A stretch of 64,000 bases of DNA from a bacterium (GCA_030430495.1 JAUIKM010000003.1:1-64000); one strand, 5' to 3'; counted from the first letter of the stretch, positions 36,519-45,940 are shown. Translations and numbers: made by a program. Notes: generated by a model not told the origin, from the letters alone.

Positions 36519-37259
36519 TCAGCCGGACCCGCGCGCCAGCCGGTAGCCTCCATCCACGGCCAGCACCTGACCGGTTATATAACGCGAACACTCGGCAAAA
36601 AACTTAATGGCATCGAATAAATCGTCCACACTCCCCTTGCGGCGCATCGGAAAACGCGCATCGTTTATCTTCATGGATCCTTCACCTTCTTCCCCCGGCA
36701 CGACAATCAGTCCGGGCGCAACGACATTCACACTTACGGCCGGCGCCAGTTCCAGCGCCAGTGCGCGCATGGCGTGCGTCAGCGCCGCTTTGGACATGTG
36801 GTAGGGCAGCCTTCCCCGCCAGACTTCCTCCGCCCCCAGCGACCCGAGCGTCACAATTCTCCCTTCGCCTTCCGGCCCGACGCGCCGTGCAAATTCCTGC
36901 GAACACCACAGCGCGGCGTACACATTGGTGCGCACGTATTCATCCAATTGATGCTGTTTAACTTCCAGCGCCGGAATTGCCGCCGGGAACAGCCCCGCAT
37001 TGTTAACCAGAACGTCCAGCCCGCCAAACGCATCCCAGGCGCGCGCCACCAGACCAACGGCTTCTTCTTCGACGGACAGATCGGCTTTAAACACTTCGGC
37101 GCGGCGACCGTACTGTTGTTTAATCTCTTCGGCCGCACTGTGTGCGCCGTCCGCGGAGCTGCGGTAGTGCAGGGCCACGTCCCAACCCGACGCCGCAAAA
37201 CGCATGGCCAGCCCGCGCCCCAATCGCTTGCCGGAACCGCTTATCAGAACTGTCGCCAT
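36519..37259 (-). CDS. short-chain dehydrogenase/reductase, pteridine-reductase-like
   Basis: 246 residues. The cofactor motif is VLISGSGKRLGRGLAMRFA, close to the GSGKRLG type seen in pteridine or dihydromonapterin reductases (FolM/PTR1), followed by VLVNNAGLFP and a catalytic set with Ser in IVTLGSLGAEEVW and YHMSK (Tyr, Lys). The end has ITGQVLAVDGGYRLARG. It would use NAD(P)H to reduce a carbonyl or pterin. The substrate is inferred from the start motif only. Stand-alone or first of the LOG/SirB1 series. Confidence 0.82.
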   Translation of the reverse strand: MATVLISGSGKRLGRGLAMRFAASGWDVALHYRSSADGAHSAAEEIKQQYGRRAEVFKADLSVEEEAVGLVARAWDAFGGLDVLVNNAGLFPAAIPALEVKQHQLDEYVRTNVYAALWCSQEFARRVGPEGEGRIVTLGSLGAEEVWRGRLPYHMSKAALTHAMRALALELAPAVSVNVVAPGLIVVPGEEGEGSMKINDARFPMRRKGSVDDLFDAIKFFAECSRYITGQVLAVDGGYRLARGSG

Positions 37260-37300
37260 AAAAATCCCCCCAAAGGCCTTCTTGTTAGTCCGGCGGCTGT

Positions 37301-38302
37301 TTAGTGAACAAAGGGCAGTTTAACAACTTCGAGTTCGTACGTGCCGCCGTCATCTGTCTGCGCACGGTGACGAGCGCCGTAGCTGGCGTACTGACTGCGC
37401 AGATACCCCAGTGAGATCCAGCTGTTTAACTCGGGTGAAAACGCCGTACTGGTAATCACGCCGGTCAGGCGCGTCTCGTCGCTGAAGCTTGCACCGGGCG
37501 GCACGGCGGCTTCAGACGTAAAACCTATCAGGCGCTGTTTAACTTTGTTGTAGGAATCCAGCCGCGCAATGACTTCCTGACCGATGTAACATCCCTTGCT
37601 GAAACTGATGTACTGCACAAGCCCGGCTTCCAGCGGGTTGAACGCGTCGGTCCACTCGCTGCCGCGTTGTCCCAGACCGGCCTCGATGCGCAACACTTCG
37701 AACACGTCTTCATCGACCTGCGGCACCTGTGCCGAGATAACCCGCATGCCGCCGAACACCGCCTCGGCGTGCTCCTCAGCGAAACAAAGCAGAAATGAGA
37801 ACTCGCACATCGGCGCCTGTTTAACCAGAAGTACGGGCGCACCGAACAGTTCGGCGCTGCGCCACGCGCCGACAGGCATGTCGTCCGCGCCCGCAATGCC
37901 GAGTTCGCCCAGGCGCTGGACGGCGTGCGGACCGAATAGTCGCAGTGCCCGCCAGTCGCTCGAAACATCGCGCGTTCTGAAATCTTCCATGATCGTGTAC
38001 TTCGTAAACCAGCTGCGCGCGGGCGCAGCCGCGCCGGGCGACATCAGCAGCAGAATATCCTGTTCGCGCCGCACGACGTTGACCACGTCGATAATGCGCG
38101 CTTTTTCAGTCAGCAGCACGGTGTACCTGCCGTCGCCCGGCTGCAGGTCGCTCAGGTCGTTCGTGGTGAGGCGCTGCAAAAGGCCTGGACCGTCGATGCC
38201 GCGGCAGGCCAATACATCGATGGACGAATAATCAAACCAGGCGGCCGAACTTTTGGCGGCGCTGTACTGTTCCGACTGACTGCCGTCTAGCATTTTGGAC
38301 AT
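37301..38302 (-). CDS. ygfZ: YgfZ/GcvT-like folate-binding protein
   Basis: 333 residues from ATG 38302; ATG 38293 is also possible and the open codons upstream are not protein-like. The N-terminal half is a GcvT-type folate-binding fold (ACRGIDGPGLLQRLTTNDLS, DGRYTVLLTEKARIIDVVNV). The family signature of YgfZ is present as SFSKGCYIGQEVIARLDSYN with its conserved Cys. YgfZ helps build or repair certain iron-sulfur enzymes in a folate-dependent way; it is not the glycine cleavage T protein, which lacks KGCYIGQE. It is divergent from the subtilase gene. Confidence 0.88.
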   Translation of the reverse strand: MSKMLDGSQSEQYSAAKSSAAWFDYSSIDVLACRGIDGPGLLQRLTTNDLSDLQPGDGRYTVLLTEKARIIDVVNVVRREQDILLLMSPGAAAPARSWFTKYTIMEDFRTRDVSSDWRALRLFGPHAVQRLGELGIAGADDMPVGAWRSAELFGAPVLLVKQAPMCEFSFLLCFAEEHAEAVFGGMRVISAQVPQVDEDVFEVLRIEAGLGQRGSEWTDAFNPLEAGLVQYISFSKGCYIGQEVIARLDSYNKVKQRLIGFTSEAAVPPGASFSDETRLTGVITSTAFSPELNSWISLGYLRSQYASYGARHRAQTDDGGTYELEVVKLPFVH

Positions 38303-38372
38303 GAAGTTTTTTACCGTTGAATGTGTTCGTAGATTGACATTTCTCTTGTGCAATTTCCGGTGGTAACGATCG

Positions 38373-40445
38373 ATGCCCGCTTTGATTTTTGCGTTTACCC
38401 GTCCGCAAAGCTCGATTTCAAGCGCCGTACGGCCGCTTTTCTGCGCTTTTCTGCTGCTCCTCTGCGGCGGCCTTCCACTGCTGACGACCGAGCTTCGAGC
38501 TCAGGAAGAAGACCACTTCCGCGTGTTCCTGCGCGACAAGGGGCCGGGCGAATTTGCGCCGGGCAGCGACCTGTACGCCGCCGCGCGCGAACAACTGAAC
38601 GACCGCTGTCTGGAGCGCCGCGCAAAAAGTCTGCCGCCGGATCAGATTCTGACCGTCGAAGATGCACCGCTCTACCCGCCTTATCTGGAAGCGCTGCGCA
38701 GCGCCGGAGCTCAGGTCAAACTGGAACTGCGCTGGCGCAACTACGCCCTGGTACAATGCGATTCTGCGACGGCCGCGGCGCTGGGCGAGCTCGAATTTGT
38801 CGCAGCCGTGCAGATGAGCCTGAACGTCACAACCACGTTAACCTGTGAAATACCGCAGTCGCGCCTGAACATCGGCGGCCCGGCCTGCGGCAGTCTGGAC
38901 TACGGCGAATCCTGGAGCCAGGTCGCCTCGATCAATGTACCCGTCCTGCACGAAATGGGTATCATGGGCGAGGGCGTGCGCATCGGACTGCTGGACAGTG
39001 GATTCCGCTGGCGCGACACGCGCAGCCTGCAGCACGCCAACGTGATAGCCGAACGCGATTTTATTTATCTGGACGACAACACGGCGGACGAGGACGGCGA
39101 GCTGCCGGGTCAGGAAGGCCACGGCACACTCGTGTTATCCGCTCTGGCCGGCTACGACCCCGGCGAGCTGATCGGCACGGCGCCGCTGGCGGAATTCCTG
39201 CTGGCCAAAACCGAAGACCTGCGCTTTGAGCACCACCGCGAGGAAGACAACTTTGCCGCCGCCGTCGAGTGGATCGAGTCCAACGGCGCGGATATTCTCT
39301 CGGCCTCGCTGGGCTATCGCGGCTTTGACGAGGGACAGGAATCCTATCCAGCGGAAGTGCTTGACGGGGAAACGAGCATCGTCACACAGGCGATCAACGG
39401 AGCGTGCGCGCGCGGCCTCGTCTGCGTAGTTGCCGCCGGCAACACGGGCCCGCAGCCGCAGACGCTGCTGCTGCCGGCCGACGCCCCGGATGCAATCTCC
39501 GTTGCCGCGGTCTCGCCCGACGGCGACATAGAAGCGTACTCGGCGCGCGGCCCGGCCGAGTTCGGGCTCAAACCGGACATCGCCGCGCAGGGCTCGGCGG
39601 TTAAGACGGCCGTCGGCGGTCCCGGCGGCGACTACGTGAAGATCAACGGCACCTCACTGGCCGCGCCCTTGATCAGCGGCGGCGCGGCGCTGCTGCTGCA
39701 GCTGCACCCCGACCTGACGGCGGCGGAGCTGCGGGACCTGATGTATTCGACCGGCTCCAGAAGCATGGAACCGGACAGCGCCATCGGCTACGGCATCGCC
39801 GACATTCCGGCGGCGGCGCGGCGGCGCGACCCGGTAGTCTCTCCCTACCTGACATTTTACCCGCTGGGAGCGGTACAGCGCGTTGTGGCGGTGACCGAGG
39901 ATCGCGACGCGCATGCAACGCTCCATGTGCAAAACGACGCCGGCGGCTTCGACGACTTCCCGATGCAGTTTCAGGCGCCGATGTTCTTCTACGCGGATCT
40001 GCCGCGCTCAATGTTTGATCAGCCCGGTGACAAACAAAAAAATGCCTTTGTGGAAGTTGAGGCAGCCGGTCAGATTCTGCGGGTACCGATGGAAGAAAAC
40101 AGCTATGCGTCGCTCTGCGGCGATGGAACGTTCATTCCCTGCGGAATGCGGTCCGATCTTTTGCCGCTTGACTTTCCGGCCGCCGCCAATGAGGGCGTTT
40201 TTCCGAGTGTGGGCGAACGCAGCCGCGAACGCGTCCTGATCGTGGACAGTCCCGCCGCGGCCGGTTGGCGGATGGAAATTGCGAGTCTCGACGGACGCCT
40301 CTGCGCCGACCCGCTGCGTGGCAGGTTTACACCCGGTTTCAATGCGGTGCGAGTGCCGACCGAACGCCTGGCCGCCGGAATGTATCTGATCCGTCTGGAA
40401 CTGCCGGCACAAGCCAAATATTTTAGCTTTTTTGTCGTGGAGTAA
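38373..40445 (+). CDS. secreted subtilisin-like serine protease with T9SS sorting domain
   Basis: 690 residues. A long signal peptide (PLFCAFLLLLCGGLPLLTTE) is followed by an inhibitor-like pro-region, then the S8 protease domain with Asp208 (IGLLDSGFRW), His250 (GQEGHGTLV) and Ser428 (INGTSLAAPL); the oxyanion Asn lies in VVAAGNTGPQ. The last 80 residues (RVLIVDSPAAAGWRMEIASLDG, GMYLIRLELPAQAKYFSFFV) are T9SS sorting-like. It probably digests proteins at the cell surface or outside the cell. The catalytic set is complete. The downstream SDR gene starts 55 bases later. Confidence 0.92.
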   Translation: MPALIFAFTRPQSSISSAVRPLFCAFLLLLCGGLPLLTTELRAQEEDHFRVFLRDKGPGEFAPGSDLYAAAREQLNDRCLERRAKSLPPDQILTVEDAPLYPPYLEALRSAGAQVKLELRWRNYALVQCDSATAAALGELEFVAAVQMSLNVTTTLTCEIPQSRLNIGGPACGSLDYGESWSQVASINVPVLHEMGIMGEGVRIGLLDSGFRWRDTRSLQHANVIAERDFIYLDDNTADEDGELPGQEGHGTLVLSALAGYDPGELIGTAPLAEFLLAKTEDLRFEHHREEDNFAAAVEWIESNGADILSASLGYRGFDEGQESYPAEVLDGETSIVTQAINGACARGLVCVVAAGNTGPQPQTLLLPADAPDAISVAAVSPDGDIEAYSARGPAEFGLKPDIAAQGSAVKTAVGGPGGDYVKINGTSLAAPLISGGAALLLQLHPDLTAAELRDLMYSTGSRSMEPDSAIGYGIADIPAAARRRDPVVSPYLTFYPLGAVQRVVAVTEDRDAHATLHVQNDAGGFDDFPMQFQAPMFFYADLPRSMFDQPGDKQKNAFVEVEAAGQILRVPMEENSYASLCGDGTFIPCGMRSDLLPLDFPAAANEGVFPSVGERSRERVLIVDSPAAAGWRMEIASLDGRLCADPLRGRFTPGFNAVRVPTERLAAGMYLIRLELPAQAKYFSFFVVE

Positions 40446-40500
40446 GTCTTGTTGCTAAACACAGATTGAATTACAGCACTGGAAATCGGAATATTTTCCC

Positions 40501-41193
40501 ATGCAAACAGCCCTGATTACCGGATCTACCGGCGGCCTTGGCATATACGTCACCGAAAAGTTCCTGCGAGAGGGCTGGCGCGTGCACGCCTCGGTCAACA
40601 GCGCAGAAGGACGCGATTTGTTAAAAGAGCGGTTCGACAGCTGGCTGGAAGACAGCCTGACGGTTTGTGAGTGCGACCTGAGCACCGAAGCCGGAGCGCG
40701 CGAGTTTGCGGCGACGGCGCCCGCAACGCCCGACGCCCTGATCAACCTGGTGGGCGGCATCCGCGCCGGCACGCTGATTGACGAAACCTCCATTGAATCG
40801 TTTGACCTGATGATGTCGCTCAACGTGCGCACCACCTTTCTGGTGATTCGCGAGGTCGTGTCCAACATGCGCCGCAACGGCGGATCGATCGTGACGATCG
40901 GCGCGCGCGCCGTGGAGCAGCCCGAGCCGCGCAAAGCCGCCTACGCCGCATCCAAGGCGGCCGTGGCGGCGCTGACGCATGCGGTGACGGCCGAATACAA
41001 GGAACACAACATCCGCGCCAACTGCATCCTGCCGGGGATTATCCGCACGAACGCGAACCGCGAATGGGGCGCAGACGACGAGATCGAAAAATGGACGCCG
41101 CCGGAAGATATCGCCGCAGCGGTGTTCAGCCTGTGCACGGAAGCCGGCAAGGGCATCAACGGCGCGACGATCCCGATGTACGGCAAACTCTGA
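40501..41193 (+). CDS. short-chain dehydrogenase/reductase
   Basis: 230 residues. ALITGSTGGLGIYVTEKFLR is the NAD(P)-binding start. DALINLVGGIRAGTLIDETS follows, then the catalytic residues Ser in GGSIVTIGARA (position shifted towards Gly-Ala) and YAASKAAVAAL (Tyr and Lys). It ends NGATIPMYGKL without the usual VDGG. The catalytic Ser is not obvious, since IGARA replaces the common xSSxxG; this is unusual but seen in some SDRs. Substrate unknown. Confidence 0.85.
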   Translation: MQTALITGSTGGLGIYVTEKFLREGWRVHASVNSAEGRDLLKERFDSWLEDSLTVCECDLSTEAGAREFAATAPATPDALINLVGGIRAGTLIDETSIESFDLMMSLNVRTTFLVIREVVSNMRRNGGSIVTIGARAVEQPEPRKAAYAASKAAVAALTHAVTAEYKEHNIRANCILPGIIRTNANREWGADDEIEKWTPPEDIAAAVFSLCTEAGKGINGATIPMYGKL

Positions 41194-41286
41194 GTAAACA
41201 TCCGCATGGGCGTCGAGGCGGTCAGCGCATCGACGCCTGTTTAACTACCTGCAGCACTTCTCCAGACCAACCCAGACTGTTAAGGC

Positions 41287-43116
41287 ATGGCCAAACGACG
41301 CGGTCGATACAATCAGGAACCGACGCCCAAACTTACGGCGGACCAGAGCAAACGCGAATTGCGTTTTCTGTTAACGTTTTTACGTCCGTTTAAAGTGCGC
41401 TTTTCACTGGCGCTTTTGTTGATGATTATCAGCAGTGCGGTCAGCGTGGCCTTCCCCGCCCTGATCGGCCAACTGGTGGACGTGGTACTACCGGGCTCGG
41501 CCAGCCTGTTTAACATCGGCGGATTTACTTTTACGCTGGGCGAATTCGCCGTGGCGATGGGCGCGCTGCTGCTCGTGCAGTCAGTCACGCGCTACTTCAC
41601 GTCGATCAACCTGGCGACCATCAGTGAAAATGTGCTGGCGCAACTGCGCTCGCGTTTGTTCGAGCGTCTTACGCGCCTGCCGATGCGCTTTTTTGCCGAG
41701 CGCCGCGTCGGCGAACTTTCCTCGCGTTTAACCAACGACCTGACGCTCATTCAGGACACGCTGAGTTTTGCCGTGCTGGAATTCATCCGGCAGACGGTGG
41801 TGCTGATCGGCGGCGTGATATTTATCGCCGGCATGAATTTTCAGTTAACGGGTTTTGTCCTGTTAAGTGTGCCGCCGCTCGTGCTGATCGCGGTGGTGTT
41901 TGGTCGCTGGATAAGGCGCTACAGCACGCAGACGCAGGACGCCCATGCGCGCGCCAATACAATTGTCGAGGAAAGTTTACAGGCCATCGCCTCGGTCAAG
42001 TCCTTCGGCCACGAGCGCTATGAGGGCGCGCGCTATCGCGGCGCTGTCGACGAAGGCGTACGCCTGGGAATCATCGGCGCCAAGCTGCGCTCGGCTTTTG
42101 TGTCGTTTATCATCTTTGCGCTGTTCGCGGGCATCTGCGCGGTGATCTGGAAAGGCGGCCAGCTTGTAGAAAGCGGCGAGATTTCGCTCGGCGCGCTGGT
42201 GTCCTTTCTGATGTACGCAATGTTTATCGGCGGTGCGATGGGCAGTTTTGCCGATCTGGTGGGCCGCATTCAACGCACGCTGGGCGCTTCGGTACGCATC
42301 CGCGAGCTCCTGAACGAAACGCCGGAGAACCTGCCGGAGGAAGAGCCGCAGGACGTCCCCCAACTGCGCTCGGTTAAACTTGACGATGTGACTTTTGCCT
42401 ATCCCAACAACAAAAGCCGCCCGGCGCTGATGAACATCAGCATGGATATTAAACCGGGCGACCGCATTGCGGTTGTCGGTTCCAGCGGCGCGGGCAAGAG
42501 CACGCTGGCCAACCTGCTACAGCGATTTTACGATCCGGACAGCGGCCGCATTTCCTTTGATGGGCAGGATATCGCCGAACTGGACCTGGCGACGGTGCGC
42601 CACAACGTCGGCATCGTGCCGCAGGACATTGTTTTATTCGGCGGCACGATAGAGGAAAATATTCGCTACGGGCGGCTGGACGCGAGCCACGAAGATGTTA
42701 ACAGGGCGGCGCAGCTGGCCAATGCCGACGAGTTTATCGCATCGCTCGAAAAGGGTATGCAGACTGTCGTCGGCGAGCGCGGCCAGAAACTGAGCGGCGG
42801 GCAACGCCAGCGCATCGCAATCGCCCGCGCGATTCTCAAGAACCCGCCGATTCTGATTCTCGACGAAGCGACTTCCTCACTCGACGCGCACAGCGAGCAC
42901 CTGATCCAGGAAGCGATGAAACGTTTGATGGAAGACCGCACGACGATTGTGATCGCCCACCGCCTCTCGACCATCCGCCTGTGTAATCGCATCTACGTAT
43001 TCGACAAGGGCCGCATCGTCGAGGAAGGCACGCACGAGGAGCTGCTGGCGCGTGAGGGCGTATATGCCTATCTGTGTGAATTGCAGTTTGGAATGGGCGA
43101 CGGGATTGAGGGTTAA
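41287..43116 (+). CDS. ABC exporter, fused permease and ATPase (MsbA-like)
   Basis: 609 residues. The N-terminal 320 residues contain six membrane helices (type IV ABC exporter), and the nucleotide-binding domain follows with Walker A VVGSSGAGKSTLANLL, signature GQKLSGGQRQRIAIAR, Walker B ILILDEATSSLDAHSEHL and switch His in IVIAHRLSTIR. It would work as a homodimer in the inner membrane and export lipids, peptides or drugs. The substrate cannot be told. A long perfect inverted repeat lies 11 bases after the stop. It is not obviously linked to the tRNA-like element behind it. Confidence 0.93.
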   Translation: MAKRRGRYNQEPTPKLTADQSKRELRFLLTFLRPFKVRFSLALLLMIISSAVSVAFPALIGQLVDVVLPGSASLFNIGGFTFTLGEFAVAMGALLLVQSVTRYFTSINLATISENVLAQLRSRLFERLTRLPMRFFAERRVGELSSRLTNDLTLIQDTLSFAVLEFIRQTVVLIGGVIFIAGMNFQLTGFVLLSVPPLVLIAVVFGRWIRRYSTQTQDAHARANTIVEESLQAIASVKSFGHERYEGARYRGAVDEGVRLGIIGAKLRSAFVSFIIFALFAGICAVIWKGGQLVESGEISLGALVSFLMYAMFIGGAMGSFADLVGRIQRTLGASVRIRELLNETPENLPEEEPQDVPQLRSVKLDDVTFAYPNNKSRPALMNISMDIKPGDRIAVVGSSGAGKSTLANLLQRFYDPDSGRISFDGQDIAELDLATVRHNVGIVPQDIVLFGGTIEENIRYGRLDASHEDVNRAAQLANADEFIASLEKGMQTVVGERGQKLSGGQRQRIAIARAILKNPPILILDEATSSLDAHSEHLIQEAMKRLMEDRTTIVIAHRLSTIRLCNRIYVFDKGRIVEEGTHEELLAREGVYAYLCELQFGMGDGIEG

Positions 43117-43127
43117 AAACTGAAGAC

Positions 43128-43190
43128 TACGTAAAACTGCGTACGAGCGGTGAGCCCCAAGGGCACGCCGCTCGTACGCAGTTTTACGTA
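43128..43190. repeat. 23-bp perfect inverted repeat (bidirectional hairpin)
   Basis: TACGTAAAACTGCGTACGAG plus CGG at 43128-43150 pairs without mismatch with 43168-43190 across a 17-base loop that itself holds GCCC-CAA-GGGC. The stem is much longer than common intrinsic terminators and has no clean T run (ATTTTG follows). It could end transcription of the ABC gene in both directions, or be the border of an inserted segment that contains the tRNA-like element. Confidence 0.85.
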
Positions 43191-43361
43191 ATTTTGCCGG
43201 GAGTTGCCCGCTTACCCGCTAAAATCCACCGCTTACACCAGAAACCGACACTCCAGACTCGACCTTGCTGAAGAGGCGCACAATGGTGAAGTACGCGAAT
43301 TCAAGTATCTTGTGTGTGATTTCTCTCAAGACAGTCATTCGATGTTCGACATTGAACACAC

Positions 43362-43432
43362 TCCGGGGTAGTTCAGCGGCAGAACTCTCGGCTTGGACCG
43401 AGCAGGCGCTGGTTCGAATCCAGCTCCCGGAC
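43362..43432 (+). tRNA. tRNA-like element with a six-base anticodon loop
   Basis: All arms of a tRNA can be drawn: acceptor TCCGGGG/TCCCGGA (one G-T pair), T8-A9, D arm GTTC-AGCGGCA-GAAC, anticodon stem CTCGG/CCGAG, variable CAGGC, T arm GCTGG-TTCGAAT-CCAGC, then C. The anticodon loop is CTTGGA, six bases instead of seven, so the anticodon is unclear: UGG (Pro) if base 38 is missing, or UUG (Gln) if base 33 is missing. The body resembles bacterial tRNA-Asn more than tRNA-Pro or tRNA-Gln. CCA is not encoded. It lies 18 bases before the start codon of a large unknown gene in the same direction. Confidence 0.75.
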
Positions 43433-43449
43433 AAGGAACGGAAACAGGC

Positions 43450-45756
43450 ATGCCGGAAGACAACGCTTCACCTCAGCATCGACAGGTTGGCTTTGAATAC
43501 ATCAAGAGCCGCCTGGCTCGCGCTTTACTGACCGGCCTGCAGGATCACGACGAAGCGACCAGAAATCGCGCTAAGGAAAAAGCAGCAAAATGGCTCGCGG
43601 CACTACACACAATTCTTGACGGCGGCAGTAGATTTGGTTCACGCACACCAATCAGAGGCATTCCGGCCTGGGTTACTCTGGAAGTACTCACAGGTGGATT
43701 TGCCACAGAGAACTTTCCCGCAGGCGGTGAACTTCAGCAACATGAGATTGAACTTCTGTCAAAAGTGGGAACGATAGAACCCGGCAGAGAGCGCGAAGCG
43801 ATTAACACCTGGTATTTAACTGAAGCAGGACTGAATGAATTAAACAAACTGCTGGATTCGAATTGTTACAAGGTCACCTATCCGGAAGAAGGTGCATTGC
43901 TCTCGATTGCATACCTGATGCGACACGGACGCATTGACGCAGCTCGCAACGTCATTACCACGCTTGCACCGTTCATGCACAAACTGCGATTTTTCCCCAG
44001 GACAAGCTCACTCCCCCGAAAGCAGGATGATACCATATTTTTGAGAGATGTCGCTGCAACCATTGATGATGTAAGTTCAGTCAAAGTCAACGAACACCTG
44101 ACCGCACAGAAGGAAGCGGTGACGGTTTGGGCTGTTCATCACGATCGCGTGGTAGCTCTGTTTCTGGAGACGCTGGTCGACGGACGCCCAGGCGGAACTT
44201 TTACGGCAGATTGGCGAAAACGCGCCAGACGGTTGCAGCGCGAGTACAACAATTTGCGATCAACACACAAACTCGGAGGCAAAGCGCACAAAACCGGCGG
44301 GCACGCATCGCAGTTGCGAGAGTTCATGATGAAAGCGGCAGATACACCCCAATTGATAAACAACGCCGACCTTAAACGCATTCAACACATCTTAACCTGT
44401 TTTGTTAACAAACGAGGAGTTCCCGGTTCCCGTCAACATCTGGAGTATCGCAAACGCCAGGCCGCTGATGTAAGCGCAGCTACTCATCGTGAACTTGCCG
44501 GCGCGGTTGTGCAACGACTGGAACTGTATGACCCAACCGACGGGTTAAAGTCGACTGACAAGGTGTTGAAGAACATCAGCTCGGAAGAATCTGACTATTT
44601 CAATTTACCCGCAGGGTCTCCTGTGCCTGACTCGATAAAACGCAAAGTTAATCGGTGTCGCCGAGGAACAATGGAAGACCTGGTGAGTGACGGAATCATT
44701 CCATCCACGGAGCTCGTTGCCGCAAAATTGCCGCTGCTAACGGCTGATATTCGCGCGCGCGGCTTTGCAGACCGCGCTCTGCAAGACCTTTACGCCGCCA
44801 TTTATCGCTCTTTTCGCCGACGCAGATCGCTGTTGCTGTTAAATCTGCAGAGCCAGGTAAAGATAGACGAGTTGCCCTGGATCGCTGCAATAGAAGAATT
44901 CCGAACTGAAGATATGGCTTCGGCCGCGGCTGCCATGGCAAAGCTAAAAGATACGGTTAAACTGGCTCTCAATGCCTTTCCGCACACCACCCTGCCGAAC
45001 AAATTTCTGCGCGAATTACGAGCGTTGTCACAGAGTGCAGGAGCCCAAATCCCCTTTGTAGATGAACTGGCCGCCGACATCTTCACCGGCACTTTCACGT
45101 TTAACTTTGTTAAAGCCGCGCACCTGGCTGCGGAGTTGCTGCAAGACTCGTTGTACGCGCGCTACTACGACATTGACTATCAGGAAGTGCTTCGGATTGA
45201 TGTTCCGACAGAGCCGAAAGCCAGTTCCAACTCGCGAGTTCCGTCCAGCTCTGCCGCATTTACGGCGCTATGCCGCCGACGGGCAAAAACAAACGGCGGA
45301 AACATGCGGGCCATGAACGGAATGATACTGGAACAGCAACAGATAGTTACCAGCCAGAATCTGGCGGGATTGTTTGTGCAACTGAATATGTTTGCAGATT
45401 TGCAAGACCATCTGCCGGACATGGCGCGACGCTGTTTTATCTGGATCTGCCGTCGTCTTCAGATGAAACAAACGCGCGTTCACGCAAGACTCATTGCCAT
45501 CAAGAATTCAGCATACGCCTGGCGCCATATGTTGTTTTATTTGTCGCTGCTCGAAACGTCCACCCTTGCCGAGTTCTGTCATTGGATGCGCCAACACCTG
45601 CAAAAGCAGCGGGCAGAGTTCCAGGTCCTGTTTCATCCCGCCGTCAATGAACTGCTGTTGCTCGTAGCAGGGCAACAAACATTTGAATGCAACTCCGATC
45701 AAATCGCAAACAGAATATTTCTTGGCTGGTCGGATACGCGACACTGGCTGATGTGA
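43450..45756 (+). CDS. large protein of unknown function downstream of the tRNA-like element
   Basis: 768 residues from ATG 43450; AAGGAA lies 15-20 bases upstream and may serve as a weak ribosome-binding site. An upstream TTG start (43393) would lie inside the tRNA-like element and is rejected. There is no signal peptide and no membrane segment. Notable, probably conserved-looking stretches are FEYIKSRLARALLTGLQDHD, GSRTPIRGIPAWVTLEVLTG, YRSFRRRRSLLLLNLQSQVK, TTLPNKFLRELRALSQSAGA, GMILEQQQIVTSQNLAGLF and RCFIWICRRLQMKQTRVHAR. The protein is basic and helix-rich with arginine clusters, so RNA binding is plausible. I believe similar proteins occur in other phyla, but I cannot name a family. 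GC content looks lower than in the genes before it, which fits acquisition from outside. Confidence 0.85.
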   Translation: MPEDNASPQHRQVGFEYIKSRLARALLTGLQDHDEATRNRAKEKAAKWLAALHTILDGGSRFGSRTPIRGIPAWVTLEVLTGGFATENFPAGGELQQHEIELLSKVGTIEPGREREAINTWYLTEAGLNELNKLLDSNCYKVTYPEEGALLSIAYLMRHGRIDAARNVITTLAPFMHKLRFFPRTSSLPRKQDDTIFLRDVAATIDDVSSVKVNEHLTAQKEAVTVWAVHHDRVVALFLETLVDGRPGGTFTADWRKRARRLQREYNNLRSTHKLGGKAHKTGGHASQLREFMMKAADTPQLINNADLKRIQHILTCFVNKRGVPGSRQHLEYRKRQAADVSAATHRELAGAVVQRLELYDPTDGLKSTDKVLKNISSEESDYFNLPAGSPVPDSIKRKVNRCRRGTMEDLVSDGIIPSTELVAAKLPLLTADIRARGFADRALQDLYAAIYRSFRRRRSLLLLNLQSQVKIDELPWIAAIEEFRTEDMASAAAAMAKLKDTVKLALNAFPHTTLPNKFLRELRALSQSAGAQIPFVDELAADIFTGTFTFNFVKAAHLAAELLQDSLYARYYDIDYQEVLRIDVPTEPKASSNSRVPSSSAAFTALCRRRAKTNGGNMRAMNGMILEQQQIVTSQNLAGLFVQLNMFADLQDHLPDMARRCFIWICRRLQMKQTRVHARLIAIKNSAYAWRHMLFYLSLLETSTLAEFCHWMRQHLQKQRAEFQVLFHPAVNELLLLVAGQQTFECNSDQIANRIFLGWSDTRHWLM

Positions 45757-45940
45757 GTGGCGTGAAGAAGCGGTCAGCCTTAAACATGGGCTCACAGCAC
45801 CCAGGTAGGTTGCAATTTTTGTCCGGGAACTGTGCGTTCGCCCGCTGAACACGGATGATTACAGCCACACTCTGTTCTGACGAAGTGGCTTGACGACTCT
45901 CACCTGAATTATTTCACACTGACTCGACGCCTCACGCCCA
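45757..45940. other. short intergenic stretch, nothing recognised
   Basis: AT-richer sequence after the unknown gene. No clear T-tailed hairpin and no copy of the 43128 inverted repeat were found here by eye, so a right-hand border cannot be set. Confidence 0.4.

Noticed and set aside
43362-43432. Plain tRNA-Gln or tRNA-Pro gene
   Set aside because: The anticodon loop has six bases, so no standard anticodon placement works, and the body is closer to tRNA-Asn than to either.
43393-43449. Upstream TTG start extending the large unknown protein into the tRNA-like element
   Set aside because: The added residues are low-complexity (Gly/Ala/Pro) and read straight out of the T arm and acceptor of the tRNA-like element; ATG 43450 begins protein-like sequence.
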